Shown: positions 1 through 24,380 of the stretch, one piece after another
Layout: each line of letters begins with the position of its first letter
Position numbering within the stretch: position 1 is the first letter of the stretch
Assembly (NCBI RefSeq): GCF_964340395.1
Contig: NC_135553.1
Location: 18,187,001 to 18,251,000, forward strand
Length of the DNA stretch: 64,000 nt
Direction: 5' to 3'
Source: Glandiceps talaboti
Taxonomy: Eukaryota > Hemichordata > Enteropneusta > Spengelidae
The notes under the pieces: model-generated
Database searches by the model: none
What the model saw: the letters and a program-made list of their open reading frames with translations, nothing else
What the model was told of the DNA's origin: nothing
Translations under genes and position numbers: made by a program

Positions 1-523
1 AGACAAAATTACCCGTACACACACTGGTATGCACTTGTTGCAACTGTTACAAGTGAATGAACGTTACAAATACAACACAACTTCACAAATACATACATGC
101 AAAATAAGCCATGTTGTAACAGATAACGTGGGTCTTCCTATTGAGAAAATACTGTTGTTTGGTATTACAACGCGAAGTAAATATATGTGGTAGATACAAC
201 CATGGAGATCCATGGTACAACCGATCACCCCCCCCCCCCCTCCGTGCCTTCATACTCAAGATCTTAATAGACTAGTATATATGACACTGAACATGACCTT
301 CCACACACACACACACACACAAACCACCATGGCAAAGCAACGAAATAACTTCACTGGCTGTGTCATGGTGATACATATGAACTGCTAAACGTTACACTGA
401 TTCATACATATCAACTATTCATTCGCTCCGTTACTAGATCTATAGAACGAAGATGTATATGTTACGTCACTACTAATAATATTGTGGTAAATATATATAG
501 AAAAACAAAGGATGTACATTTAC

Positions 524-854
524 CATCGTGCCAATCGTCTCTGAGACTGCCTTCACGGACTTGCAGTTTTCCTTCGAATTCACTGAGCTGAGTGCAGACG
601 TTCAAATTCAAAATCCCCGGGTTGGGGTGAGAAAGCCTAAATTGATTGAGACAATGTGGTAACTTGCTCCGCTTACAGCCACAGCAAACTTCTTGAGTTG
701 TTGATCTTTGTTGATTTTGGTTTTCATTGCAAACCTTTGCCTTTTCATTCAGCTCGCAGGTCAATGTAATACAACACACTCGAATGAACCCGCGTGAACG
801 CCTCTTTCGTTTATAAGATCCAACACTAGAGGGCGACAACACCCGGTCCAACAT
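524..854 (-). CDS. Possible first exon of an unrecognised gene leaving the left edge
   Basis: An open minus frame starts with ATG at 854-852 (MLDRVLSPSS), reads through KRKRRSRGFIRVCC and LNLNVCTQLSEFEGKL, QVREGSLRDDWHDG, and meets a good donor (G/GTAAATG) at 524/523. The end LSEFEGKLQVREGSLRDDW looks helical and protein-like. The early part (CCITLTC, EVCCGC) is less convincing and may be 5' UTR, with the true start lower down or in another exon. No family is recognised. Confidence 0.3.
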
Positions 855-1130
855 CTACATCAAACAAAACGTAGTAATTTTTTCAAACCGGTAATGTATT
901 TAAAAAATTACCGATAACGTATCAATGTTAATTACATATCGATTGTGTGATAATGTGTTTAATTATTGACCATTAACCATGTGTAAACTGTAAAGGTTAT
1001 ATTTAAACGGAAATAGCCTAATTGAAGGTAACGAAAAACATCTTTTCGTCTGTGATGTTCTGTTTGAAATGGAGAACAAATCTTCTTTCTGTTAATATAA
1101 CTATTTATCATGGTAGAAATACGGGTAACA

Positions 1131-1658
<528 letters not shown>

Positions 1659-2186
1659 CAATATCCCAAAATGCAAACATAATTATCATATGTCTTCAAA
1701 TGACCGTTTGCCCTTTTGTACAGGATTTTAAAAAAAATTGCTAGCACTCGTACTCACTGTCATCGTATCTTTAAAAAGTGGTGTAAATGTAGGCCTGCGT
1801 AAAATCATAGCGGAACAAAGTAAGCATTCAAATCACCGTGTAACTCTGAATACGGCCGGCCACTCGTGTGATTTTAGTAGCTGCATATGCCAGAATATGC
1901 ATAGAGGCTGAATATTAGCAATACAGGTGTACCATGGAAGTAGAACGGGTGTACATTCAACGATGCCACTATAGACTTAATAATTTTGCCTATCCAAATA
2001 CATGCAGGTCGATTGATTGAATGACCTTGTTGCACGTAGTGTCAAAGTTCGACAGTTTATAAACTTCCATGTCACTTCTCAAATCACCTGATTGTCCGCC
2101 ACGCGGAAGTCACAAGACTCTATGAAGTGGAAATGGTTCTATAGGCAACTGTTACATAAAACTTGCTGGTGAAAGTGGTAAAGACA

Positions 2187-12773
<10,587 letters not shown>

Positions 12774-13048
12774 TCATACATTTAAAATTAAACGAGTTGA
12801 AGTTTTATAACTTTTGTATAAACAAGACTGCAAGGAGTTGGGGGTGGGGTGGGTAAGAGCGCTATATTTGTAAATGGACTTGGAAGACTCAATGAAAGGG
12901 GGGGGGTTAGGACGGCTGGACTGCAAGACTCGACTCCGGCAAACGGAGGGTGGGTGGGTGGGAGGGAGGGCGATGCATGTCTGGAATATAATTCACCATA
13001 GTATCATATTTTGGCAGGCTGAACATTCAAAACCTGTCATACATTAGC

Positions 13049-13054
13049 AATAAA
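13049..13054 (+). promoter_or_regulatory. Candidate polyadenylation signal of SCPEP1
   Basis: AATAAA 276 bases after the SCPEP1 stop codon. A second AATAAA at 13226-13231 is an alternative. Confidence 0.5.
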
Positions 13055-14338
13055 CTTGTATACAGGTCATTATTTTCTGGAGTGATGCTATGAATTTGTG
13101 ACAAGGCACGTGTGAAGTGATTATGGTGTGACCACAAAACACAATATCATTACATTGTCAGGTCCGTTAAAGGCAAACATTTTCGATTCGAGTCATGTTA
13201 AGGTTTTCGGCTGGGCTAGAACGGCAATAAAACTATGTAAATGCACTCGTACATATTTTGGACGCACGGGAGTCAGAACTAGCAAAGGGGATACCTAACT
13301 GCATTACTTTGGTATGACCCCACTGCTGCAATCATACAGTTCCGCATCCTACTGCTACCACATCCCACCACTGTAAAGTAATACCATTATAGCATATAAG
13401 TGAATTAACCATTATTTGTGGTGTGAGGAGCGGGTCTTACAGTATTAAAGGGGAATAAGTGCGGCAAGATATTGGGGATAAAGTGGAGGAGAGGTTGTGA
13501 ATTGCGCACTCCTCTCATGTTTGGGAGTTCTAGCTCTGCCAATTAGATCCAAAACACATGCATTGATTTAATACCAACACAAACTCAGTGTGGTTAGGAT
13601 TATAAATATTCTGGATCATCTTTTTTCTAAAGTTTTAGCATGCATACCGTATTTTACTCTTCACTCTTGCACACAACTCTACTCTCTCCACACAAAAGCA
13701 TCACGCACACACATATATATCATGTCATTTCTCTACAAAATTTATTTCAGTCTAGAAATAGGAGAAGTACAGTGGTAACGGATACAGTGGTGAATAGACA
13801 GTGACCAGTCTACCGGGACTTCCATGTACACTACTTCCACTTCATAAATATTCCATTCTGACAAGTTGAGAATGCAATAATTCGTAAGGGGTCCAACACT
13901 TCTCCTATTTTCTGCATTCTGCAAATTGCTTTCCAATGTTCGTTGTATCAACAGAAGTGAAACAAAACAAAAAAATAAATATGGATATGAGATAGTAAAA
14001 TTAATTTGAAGTATCACTCTGGAAATAGTGTACATGATTACAGTGCTTTTAATCGAAATGTGAATGATTAAGAACTGCTATTTGATTACATATGTACCAG
14101 AGATTACTTGTACGGGTGAGCACGCATACTATTGGTATTTTCACTGCAGTGCAATACTGAAAACATTATTGCATACCTGCATGCAAATGATATGCAAATG
14201 AGGATGTAATCTTTGGCTACGCATGAAACCATGTGATTGCGATGATTTTTAGGGAAATTTGCTGTTTCAGATAAACATATGTAATACTAATAATAACAGA
14301 ACCCCATGCCCCAGGATTTCCAGTGTGGATGACAGTAA

Positions 14339-14449
14339 TCAGGGGTATTTGCACTCGTGCTTGCAATGTTTTCTGCTGTCTGGATTGCAGTGTTTTTCAC
14401 TCATGTACTGGTGCAGAGAACACTGCAAGCACGAGTGCAACTACCCCCG
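14339..14449. repeat. Inverted repeat with about 33-base arms
   Basis: Arms GGGGTATTTGCACTCGTGCT and its near-complement AGCACGAGTGCAACTACCCC flank a loop of about 45 bases. It is a foldback or MITE remnant. Confidence 0.8.
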
Positions 14450-15068
14450 AATACATCACACTTGCACTGGCGTATCATGGGTTTCTGTCATAATATTGAT
14501 ACATTACCAAAGCAAAGCGGGTTTGTGTCTTTTTGTACAACATTTAGGCTAGTACAGTCAGATCAAAGCTCCACTATGTTATGTATTCCTACCAGATATC
14601 ATGTCTAAACACTAAAAGTTCATTTCCATACCTTATGACTCAAAAAGTTAGTGAGAAAATAAGAAAATACTCATAACCCCCCCACCCCCCACCTGTTTAC
14701 TTTCTTGGAATATTTTTTTTCAATTCACGTTCTATTTCTGAAATCTTGCAATATTTTTTATTTTGTTTTGTTTTGAATTTATTTCCACCAGAAACATAAG
14801 ATAGTAATGATACAAAAAGAAATATCACTAATAAGAAAACGTTCTGGTGAGGACCATGGAAATAGTTCACTTGAAACTAATCTAGGCCATAGTCCTGGCA
14901 TATGACATCATCTGCAAATCTTCCTAATTATTTGTAACTTACTTAAAATGTTGGTCATTAATTTAGTGGGTTGCTTTGCAAGATGACGTCAACATATACT
15001 AACACGTTTTGGCTCGGTAATCCACAGTCACAGGTCTCTATATAGTTACATTGGAATATATAACTTGC

Positions 15069-15431
15069 TTTAAAGGGGCACAAGCTGACTTTATACGTAC
15101 TTTGGCGGTTTTTTGCTACATATTCGAAAAGGTACTCACAGTATTGTATTTACTGAAGCACACTTGCCACCACTTACAATTGACTGAATTCAAACCTGGT
15201 ATTAGGATATAATCCATATACAATCCAATGACGTAATTTCTCATACATACCAAAAAATGTTCAGGAAATCCCTACTAATGCTATACAATCAACTGCTCTG
15301 ACAATGCCAGAAGACAATCATAATGTTATAGAAGACATGCATCAACATTAACAATACACTGGAATGTAGTTTTGTTTATGTATGTTCACTTGAGTAAAAA
15401 AGCTTATAAAATCAGCTTGTGCCACTTTAAA
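15069..15431. mobile_element. Terminal-inverted-repeat element (TTTAAAGTGGCACAAGCTGA family), full length
   Basis: The left end TTTAAAGGGGCACAAGCTGA and the right end TCAGCTTGTGCCACTTTAAA are inverted copies. At 363 bases with no coding capacity it is a non-autonomous DNA element. Relatives lie at 61908-62191 and 8214-8410. Confidence 0.8.
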
Positions 15432-16155
15432 TGATCCACATTTTTAATCCTCAGGTTCTCACATTAGTACCATCTTCTCAGTAAAAACATAGCAATTTAT
15501 GAATAGATCATTCATATCTTTTTTTTCGATAGCTCCGTCACACAACCGTTTTTGGAATTTCCTCAGCAAAATAGTAATCTTAATTTGCCATGAGCTTTTA
15601 CAAGACCACATCAATCACAATCAATCGATTAGCACTTCAAAACTGTCTCGCCAGTGTTGAAATAAATATGTCACCAATTTTAATGAGTTTTCAACATGAC
15701 ATGTCAATGAACTGTGCAAACATATTGAAGTATGTTGTTTGAATGATGGTAGCCGCTGCCAAAGCAACTAATAGTTGTTAAATATCAGGCATTGATCTAG
15801 TATACTGCTACATCATAGTATGACAGCCTTTATAAGCAATTCGGTGTTACTATTCTTCAATGTTTTTCTGTGATCTGCCAAGGAAACTATGAGTAACCTA
15901 AGTGGCCTTTGTCATTACTCGTCTAGCAATTTGTAGTGACAACCCCTTAGGTCATGAGTATTTTCTGGCTGAATGAAGAACAATACTGGAGAATAACATT
16001 ATTACACCAGTGCCAGTATATATCAAAGAAAAATTGACGAAAGTAATGGCAATTTTGAATGTTTTGACTCATATTTCGAACACAGCAGAATGAGTGACGT
16101 AGATGTGTGTTGCCGTGACATGGAACGACCAAAGTATATATTCCATATTTTATGT

Positions 16156-16654
16156 TCAACTTGGCTCGTGCATGGTATACGTGAGATACAGCCATGTGAG
16201 GTCGACCTGCTGGTTCATTTTCTCAATAGGGCATAGATTACCATGTTTGCCCTGAAGTCTGGCGACAAATATATCATGTAACTGACTCTTCACACCATCC
16301 TGTCTTCTGAAAGTAGCACCATTTTTACCATCCTGTACACACACACACATATACCAATATAATCCACTGGCTGGTCATATATGCTGAAACTAAATACTGC
16401 ATTATACACATAACAACAGAAGGTTGAGGAAGTAAAACGTCTGTTCGTTCACCTAAAAAAATTCTGAATTAACGAAATGGAGGAGATAAATCTTGAACAG
16501 TAGTACACTTTCACCAAACTCTGTGTTTGGGGACAACGCCCAACAGCAGAAACTGCTGCGAAAGTGTATTTCATAATGAAAGAAAGAAATACACTTGCCG
16601 TTCCTTGAAAGCTAGGGTGTATATTGTTTTCAAATACTCTTTCAGGTCAGGAAT
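16156..16654 (-). CDS. Two further minus-strand exons, perhaps the 3' part of the unrecognised gene
   Basis: An exon at 16654-16595 follows a TTTTTACAG acceptor and reads IPDLKEYLKTIYTLAFKERQ in the only open frame. It joins in phase 0 to an exon that starts at 16332 after GTGTACAG and reads DGKNGATFRRQDGVKSQ, LHDIFVARLQGKHGNLCPIE, KMNQQVDLTWL, then TYTMHEPS and a TGA at 16156-16158, unless it splices earlier near 16189. The composition is coding-like and unlike the flanking repeats. I do not recognise the family. The phase-1 end of the exon at 17698 does not fit the phase-0 start here directly, so at least one exon between 16.66 and 17.69 kb would be missing if this is one gene. Confidence 0.4.
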
Positions 16655-16734
16655 CTGTAAAAAGGCAATAGTGATTTCATTGAGCTGACTGTATTTGAAC
16701 CGTTACTGCTTGACGATACCACCAGAAAATATCA

Positions 16735-17060
16735 CCCCCACCCCACCCCCCAAAATACCCAGAACAGCCCATAGTCAACATGTCAACCTCCATCCCCAGA
16801 ACAACACATATGGTGAATATGTCAACCCCATCTCCAGAACAATACATATAGTGTAAATCTAACCCCCCCCCCCTCCCAATACCCAAAACAACCCATACAG
16901 TGAACATCTAAACTCCATCCTCAGAACAGTGGAATCTCAATGGCCATTCCCAGAACACAGTGAAAATCTAAATGCCCATCCCAATAACAGCACATATCAT
17001 GAAAATCTCAATGGCCATCCCCAGAACAACTCGTATATTGAAAATCTCAACAACAAAGTC
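16735..17060. repeat. Degenerate minisatellite, unit about 35-60 bases
   Basis: Repeats of CATCCCCAGAACAACACATA with GTGAAAATCTCAATGGC-type spacers and C-runs. It may separate the two clusters of minus-strand exons. Confidence 0.8.
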
Positions 17061-17697
17061 CCACATATACAATGACAAAACTGTGCACATGAACAATTCA
17101 TAATAATTCTACTGTAAACATTTCCTTGTGAAGTGACTGGGATATTAGCAATCAAGTGTTGTCAGGCTGTTTAAGTGGTTTCATTTTGTCATCTACACAT
17201 CTACATGACGCTAACAATGTGCAGGCGGAAGCATGTTTTGTTTGCTTTCCTCATACTCTGTCGATATCAGTCACATTTCGCTAGCAGCATAACTCACAGT
17301 GTACACATCCATGCATGCCCACCGCTTATCATGTTAGTTTGTGTGCGTTACAAAACATTTATAAATTGTAAATTGTGATGGTAATATGCAAGAATGCAGA
17401 CCATTTTAAAGTTATGGTACCCTGTAAAGTAAGTCCCACTATTAAAAGAGATGGGAGTAACAGCTTTGCTTTTAAGTGGACAGCAAACTTCCTCTTTTTT
17501 CCTTTGTAGTATGTGTTAGCATTCTTTCTGGGCAGAATTTCCCCACAAGTTGGTTGACACGAGACATCTTACAACAGTACATTTAAAAAAATAAAAAAAA
17601 AATTTAAAAAAATGTGTATATGGAATTATTTGATGTCATTTCATAATTCTGATTTTTAGCAACTGTGCTTTTAATTTGATCTATTTCAAATCTTCAC

Positions 17698-20600
17698 CTA
17701 TTATGTAGCAAAGTATATCATCAGCACTACAACATAATGGACACAGAACTGTTAACTTAGGTAACAAGCCGTCAGTTTTTTTGGGTGCAAACAAATGCCC
17801 CCCTGGTAGAAAAGAGGATGTAGGTAAAAAGTGTGAGAGGAAACAGTCAACAAGGGGGAGGTTCTTTAGAACACAATAATATGAGGAAATAATCACCTTG
17901 GCTCAAAATTCCAAAATACTAGAATGTGATTGTACAGATGAAAAGAACACATTACTGGACAAAGGTTCTCCGACAGGGCAGGTGAAGTGTTAATATCAAT
18001 GCAAACTTTACTATAAAGGAACTCAAGAGAAGTCTGCTGCCCACTTTTCAAGGACACTTGTATGTAGGCCTCTCTAGCTCTGTTGAGAGTTTATTGCAAG
18101 GCTGGAATTCGATAAGCCCACATGTCTAGTGTCAGCGGGTGAGAGTAGACCATCTGACATTAAGAATCACAAAATGGCTATTTTACTCATATTTGTCAGA
18201 GACTGAAATCATAGATAAAGTCAGAACACAAGTACAACAATATGTAAACTTGACAGATGGGCCAATAAACACCCTACCTCAAGAGAACAGCTGGGTTTAA
18301 TAAATACACTCTGGTAGCGGTGTAATAGTGTTTTGCTCTCCATTACCTGGAAAAAATGTAACAGCTACACCTGAGCCAAATGCATACACTTTGACAATCT
18401 TAGCATCTATTGCAATTTCAAGAGTTGTCTTAAGTATTAACAAACTGGAAGAGTTTCTGGAGATTTTTTTTAAAAAAGATGTAGAATTGACCTAGATACT
18501 TATTCATCATTCATACACTTCAAAAGATTCTTTTGAATGCAATACAATTTTTCTCTAGAACTATTTCATTTGGTTAAAAAAAGGTAGCCTCTTGTATGAT
18601 AGCTATAGCTTATAACTTATAACATGAAAATAAAGTGTTTTCTGTATGTACCACAATTGTTTACAGCATCCATATCAAGTGTAAAAGTATACCGTTTCAT
18701 TTGCTAATTGACCACATTAGAAAGGCCATCTGCTAGGGTTGTAAATAAACCAATTGAAACAGTATACTTTACACTTGATATGAATGCTATAAACGAGTGT
18801 AGCACATAGAGAAAGTGCTTTACTCCAGTGTTACTTATTGTAAATTAAGTATGGACCAAGATTTGCAACAAATTAAGACTAGATAACATTTGAATGGGTT
18901 AATCTGTTGACAAAGACTGATGTATGCAGTCAAAATTTCAGGTAACAATTTCCCAATTTTGTGTTTGGATCAAGAGCACATTGAATTATCAGCACAGATG
19001 AACTTTCATTTGAAAACCTTTGAACGTCAAACAGATTTCTTTTTTAAATTGTTCGAGACAAGGACAACATTACTCATAGAAACCTTACGATACTTTTATC
19101 AAAATATGTCCCTGACTATTTTCCATATACAGGTAAAGATTTCAAATTCACTTTTGAGGTACATGTTGTAATAACACAGATATTTAAGCCCCTGGGTTTA
19201 TACACTGTACAATCCAGAGTGTGAATGACTTGGGATCAAGATGATACTTGAATCTGATTGGTCAAAGCAAGAAAGGTCATGTCACATCACATTATGTAAA
19301 TGAACAGAAGGGAGGAATAATTAGACAGCAGTTTGGGCTATGCTATATTGAATCTACAAGAACCAAAATGTCAACATTTTTTTGGTGTGCAATCCAATAT
19401 GTCTCGTACTCCTCTTTGATACAACTCATCTGGAGAACGTTTTCCGATATAAAAAAAAAAAAAGCAGTGAAGCTTAAGTTATTTTGTAACTATGATTTTT
19501 ATGTGCTCTAGGTATTGGGTAGTGTTTGCAAAGCAAGCTCTTACAAACATGTTTTATTGTGATATATTGCAACATGTTCATGGTTTATACACACAGCCAA
19601 TTACACAATAAAATAGCTATCTCTACAGACGTAGAACATGGGGGTATGCAATAATGATTGACAACCTAAAGTTGAAAGGTCAACTTCTGTGTTAGTTTAG
19701 AACAACTGTAGCAATATTAAAACTCTAAAACTCACAATACATACTCTCACCGTTATTTCTGCAATGAGTGTGGTTTCCACTATATCAACAATTTTTGTGT
19801 AGTTGGGAGAGTCTGGTCATATCATGACTGTATATGAAGATTAAACAAGAACTCGTTAGAACAAAGGAACTCTCTCTCATTGAAAGATGAACTCTTATCG
19901 CATCATCACAACACTGTCTTAAAACTAACATACAAGTCCAGGCTGAATTCGTAACAATATTGACAGAACTGTCATAAAAATAAACTGTGAACTCACAGCT
20001 ACAGGAGTCGCACACTGAGTCAATTTACTGTTATACGGGTTTGCAATATAGCTAGTATTTTTGACATAGGTGATTAGAAGGCAAAGTCCCTGCTTGGCCT
20101 TTTTAAATATACAACACCATTGAATAATACAACTCAACTTCTCCCTATAAACTAAGGCTTCTGAAAATTACAAAGTTTATGTATAATTACATAGGCTTTG
20201 AGGAAACTACTGGTAGCAACGTTTTCAAGGCCATTTGAGTCATTTTATTGAGAGCAACAGCCTACTGTGCATATCTGAAAATATGGTTATTCCTTTAGTT
20301 TTTTGCCTTTTTAAAACCTTTGACATTTAAGAAGTTGGCATATAAATATGAAACTATATCGACATAACTTGTTTACCAATTTGTACTGAAGTTTGCAAAC
20401 GTCATGATGACTTAAACTACGCTAAATATTTAGTTTTGTTCATTACAGAAATGGTATTTTTCCCCCTTTAAAAATGGTTTTTCAAGTGGTCTCTTCTAGA
20501 CCAACAAATATACCTTTATTTTGAAACAATAGTGCCCCCCCCCCATTTCGTCTTCTTTGTCAGAAATAGAATGTTGGCTTATGTTGCATGTATTTATCTC

Positions 20601-22452
20601 GTTCACTTGTTTGATTAAATACTAAACCATTTAGTATGCAGTTCAATATAGTTACTTTGGAATGGTGAAGTGGAAACGAATGCGATGTTTTGATCTGTCT
20701 ACTACAGACCTTGATCACTCAAATGATTTAATTATTCAGTGTTGATGTTTCTCTCTTGACTGGTGGAATAATATGACAATTAAATCATTGATCAAAGCCT
20801 GTAGTAGATGGATGGAAATGTCGCATTCGTTTCCAATTTACCTTTCCAAAGTAACTATATTGTACTGTCCTATTGATTCTGGGAACTATGAACTATATAT
20901 TCTCCAATGTAGTATGCATCTAACTGAGACTTCTTAGGATGATACTACCAAACCATAGACACTGATGAGTTTCAATACAGCAGAATGTTTTTTACATCTG
21001 CCATATTTTTGTTACAAATTACTTTAAACAAAGTAGACACTGATCGCATGCAAGCATATAAAAACGATACACTTTTAACTCACCCTGAACATGAATCAAC
21101 ATTGCTGTCAGATGAAAGAAGGAAGATTCAAACTGGGTTCTTTGTATTCGTAGTGAGATAAAATGTAAACATTTTGTGAGCACACACACATGCTATCAGT
21201 GCCTGTATTTTGTGTAATTCGTAACAAAAAAAGTGAGATGTGAAAATAAATATGGTGTCTTCTAATTGAAACTATTGTGTCTTTCTGGTTTGGTAGTAAC
21301 ATTACGTAAACTATAGTAGTCGCAAACTGTTCATAGATTGAACAACAGAAGAAAAGATTTGGGGTCACCTGTGAAATTATCATAGAAGTGTAAAGCCCTA
21401 AACAGTGACCACTCACTTGTCAGATTAAAAGTTGATTAGCTGAAGTCCTGTTATTTTTCAACAGAATGTTACAAGTTTTCATACATGTATAAACTGTTCA
21501 TTCATTCAGGCCGCCAAAAAATCAAATATCCCCCACACAGAATCTGGCATGGCAATTGTATTTATTTTTACGGTACCACGCAAAGAAAGAACCCCCACCC
21601 AGATGAAATGAAATTGAGGAAAGAAATTTTTTTGAAAAAAAAATGCATTTTGGACCCACGTCCCCTGATCATCAGAGCAAACCTATGAACTAGCAGATTT
21701 CATGTGTTGTTGTGATGTCTACTTTTTCATTGCTTGACAGTTGTAAAGCCAACCCATTAACCTTTCACCTTTATGTCCAGGGTTCAAATGATTTACAAGG
21801 TCCATGCATGCCTAAGGGTAAGAACTCTACAAACTGGATATGTTTTGTCAAATACTTCCAACTATACAATAGGTTTGGGTCCATTTCCTTCTCATCAGTA
21901 CCAGATTAACAACAACCACTTCATGTGTTGTGACATTCACACCCCCTCAAGGTGGCACATTCAATGGAAATCCATACCTAATTCATCTTTTATGATACCC
22001 CACATACTTAATCATGTCGGTAATACCCACACACTTCAGATGTCAGTAATACCCACACATTTCTACATTTCACCTCTATATAGACAAACATCCAACATGT
22101 CTGGGGACAATTGTAAAAGCCAGTGAAATGTCATTCAATGCCAGGTTCTCACATTAGGGCTATATCTATACCTATCATTGGAGGGTCGGGGTTGTGATGG
22201 GTCACTTTAAACTGGAACTGTTCAACACCAACTCTTTGTATAGCACTGCCAGACAGCAATTCACACCCAAATTTTCCCAACCTGTGCCTCCCATATGATA
22301 ATTTACAATTCACACACCGTAAAAATTAAAAATTATGATGATTCATCGATTTATGGGTGGGACTCTACGACATACATGTACATATGTATTTTTATACAGG
22401 AACCATACCTGATTCTGTGAGGAGATTTGTCATATAGAAAAAAGCCTGCCAT
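17698..22452 (-). CDS. Unrecognised protein, six chained exons (5' part of a gene)
   Basis: Six minus-strand exons join in phase with GT-AG ends: 22452-22409, 22245-22172, 21104-21084 (a 21-nt microexon), 19812-19751, 18428-18347, 17802-17698. The translation starts MAGFFLYDKSPHRI and continues SAIQRVGVEQFQF, KVTHHNPDPPMI, AMLIHVQ, DSPNYTKIVDIVE, TTLEIAIDAKIVKVYAFGSG, VAVTFFPGGHLFAPKKTDG and LTVLCPLCCSADDILCYII. I do not recognise the family. The start is about 230 bases beyond the ZNF207 polyadenylation signal on the same strand. Support is internal only: every junction keeps one frame, and donors such as AG/GTATGG and G/GTGAGT are good. The weak points are the acceptors of exon 4 (CCAG at 19813-19814) and exon 5 (TTAAG), and the last exon, which could instead run on through the donor into a nearby stop. 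It may continue into the 16.2-16.65 kb exons. Confidence 0.45.
18664..18793. mobile_element. Foldback/MITE, about 40-base arms
   Basis: The left arm ATATCAAGTGTAAAAGTATA and the right arm TATACTTTACACTTGATAT are inverted copies, and CAGCATCC/GAATGCTA near the ends also pair. Confidence 0.8.
20641..20870. mobile_element. MITE with ATAGTTACTTTGGAA termini, copy 1
   Basis: Arms of about 90 bases pair: AATATAGTTACTTTGGAA and TTTCCAAAGTAACTATATT at the ends, with ACGAATGCGA and TCGCATTCGT, and CTACTACAG and CTGTAGTAG, further in. The ends match the copy at 28869-28993. Confidence 0.85.
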
Positions 22453-22555
22453 CAAAATGATACTATAATGTAGTCTTCATGCAGTGAAAAGAAATAGGAC
22501 TTCAGCCATCAAAAGTAGTGTTATGTAATGCATGAAAAATTCACCAACTTCACAG

Positions 22556-22636
22556 TGTTGTGGAAGTTGGGGACCCCATGTGGGCCCCCCAACTTCAATG
22601 TTGTGGAAGTTGGGGACCCCTGTGGGCCCAACAGCA
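22556..22636. repeat. Tandem duplication, unit about 45 bases
   Basis: The block TGTTGTGGAAGTTGGGGACC occurs twice, each time followed by a TGTGGGCCC-type block. The first copy also pairs with the adjacent GGGGGCCCACA-type complement. It lies between the putative minus-strand gene start and the ZNF207 3' end. Confidence 0.8.
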
Positions 22637-22681
22637 TAAAAACAAATGCTGTGAACACCGTCTTTGTGTAAAGAATGTAAC

Positions 22682-22687
22682 TTTATT
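22682..22687 (-). promoter_or_regulatory. Candidate polyadenylation signal of ZNF207
   Basis: AATAAA on the minus strand (TTTATT on plus), giving a 3' UTR of about 1.7 kb from the stop at 24381. It lies about 230 bases before the next minus-strand ATG at 22452. Confidence 0.5.
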
Positions 22688-24380
22688 GACACTTGCCTGC
22701 TTGTGGAAAGATGCACACACACACACAAACTGTAAAATAGACATTAAGGCTGTTGAGGCACAAAGCTTTTACAATAACATGGGAAAAATTACAACTTCAA
22801 ATACAGCTTTTTAATTAATGGCAATGTTCTGTGACCACATTCAAGTCACATAACAACGCATACAAGACAAATGAAAACAAAGACATGCTAGGGGGGGGGG
22901 GGGGAGCATGATATCTACAAAGTTCGTCTCCTTTAATTCATTCTGTTGCTTCATCTCTACACAAGAGTGCAACCAGTGACCCTCCACCAATGTGGAGGGT
23001 CTATGGTGCAACATAACATTAAAGGGATGATATTTTTTTTTTCACGATTGTATGGAATATTAGTCATTGGAATGATGTATGGTAGGCAGTGACTTGAATG
23101 TGACATGCAGGACTTTTCTGCCAGTCTTTCACCAACAGAAGTTGGGGACATCACAAGTCCAACAGCACAACAGGCTGCGAAAACTGGCAAAGTTCAGTAA
23201 GTACTGACCTCTGATGTGAACACGGTGATGAATGGTTCGGCTTGATCGAGGAAACGCCTGTACTCAGTCAATATTACTACATATAATTATTAAACGTTGA
23301 AGAGAGGAATGCAAATCCCGACGGTTACAATCATAATTTCCAGAAAGCCGCTAAGTTTTCAAAGTTTTGCTACACTTGAATGTAACAGGTCTGTCCACAG
23401 CAGACAGTAACATTTCTCATGTATAAAGTAAAAATTCTCACCTTAATATTCCAGCATTCATTTAAAAAATTTCCAAGGCAAATCTTATAATTTAAAGTCT
23501 ACTGTGTAGACAAGTGAAGAAGTTTAAGTCTTTCTAGGCATGTATCTTAAATGAATGTGTTAAATTGTTCGATATGACAATGAGAAATCGGTGCTCGGGG
23601 GTAGTACGTTCAGGCTCTCCCGTCCAAACAATGCTGTGTAGGTAATGATGCGTTACCTACAGGGCTTTGCCGCTACAAGTTGAATGAGATGGCAAATCCT
23701 GTATGTCACAAGTACTTTCCAGTTTTACATATTGTACATAACTGAGCAGGCATAAATCGTGAGAAATCAGGAAATAAAGGTGATTCTGACTCAAATTTTA
23801 CACACTATAGGGGGCTCAATTACGAAGTAGACATCTGCTGTTAAGACAAAGAACTACTAGAGAATAAAAGTGTGTACAATTTTGCCTGCACATTAGCTAA
23901 AATACATGCCCACATAAACTTAAAAAAATGAAAACTGTACCTACTGTTGAGTTCCCCAAAAAATAACTGATGGTTCAACTATTGTCAGGAAAGACAGCAA
24001 TATTTGAGTTGGTAACATACCTATCATACACCGCACCATTGTGATGTTGTTCTTGCTTTCTATCTGTTTTTTTTTTTTAAATCTGAAAATGCCAAATGGT
24101 ATTTCATACCACGGTGAAAATATCTTAAAATTGTGGTTTCAGAACACTTGCCTGTGAAAAGCCACGAGGTATGTCAGAAGCCAGCACTTTCCCTCACTTA
24201 CTTTACATAAATGAAAATTCATTTTTCCTACATTTCAGTGACCGAATCTTCTTGCAAAGCTGGACTACACAGCCACGACTAGGAAAACAATATATTTATA
24301 TACTAGTAAGTGCATCATGAAATGCTATGAAAAAAAAGTGTCCACCTGCATATCAACCTACTGTTGGCAGCGCTTTGATG

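Larger units (their letters stand above)
12774..16155. other. Intergenic stretch without a recognisable gene
   Basis: It contains the SCPEP1 3' UTR region, G-rich tracts (12837-12975), an inverted repeat (14339-14449) and a terminal-inverted-repeat element (15069-15431). I see no further convincing exon on either strand. Confidence 0.6.

Noticed and set aside
18920-19171. Plus-strand frame of 83 codons ending near a GTAAAG
   Set aside because: No acceptor or in-phase partner exon is found on the plus strand, and it lies inside a putative minus-strand intron.
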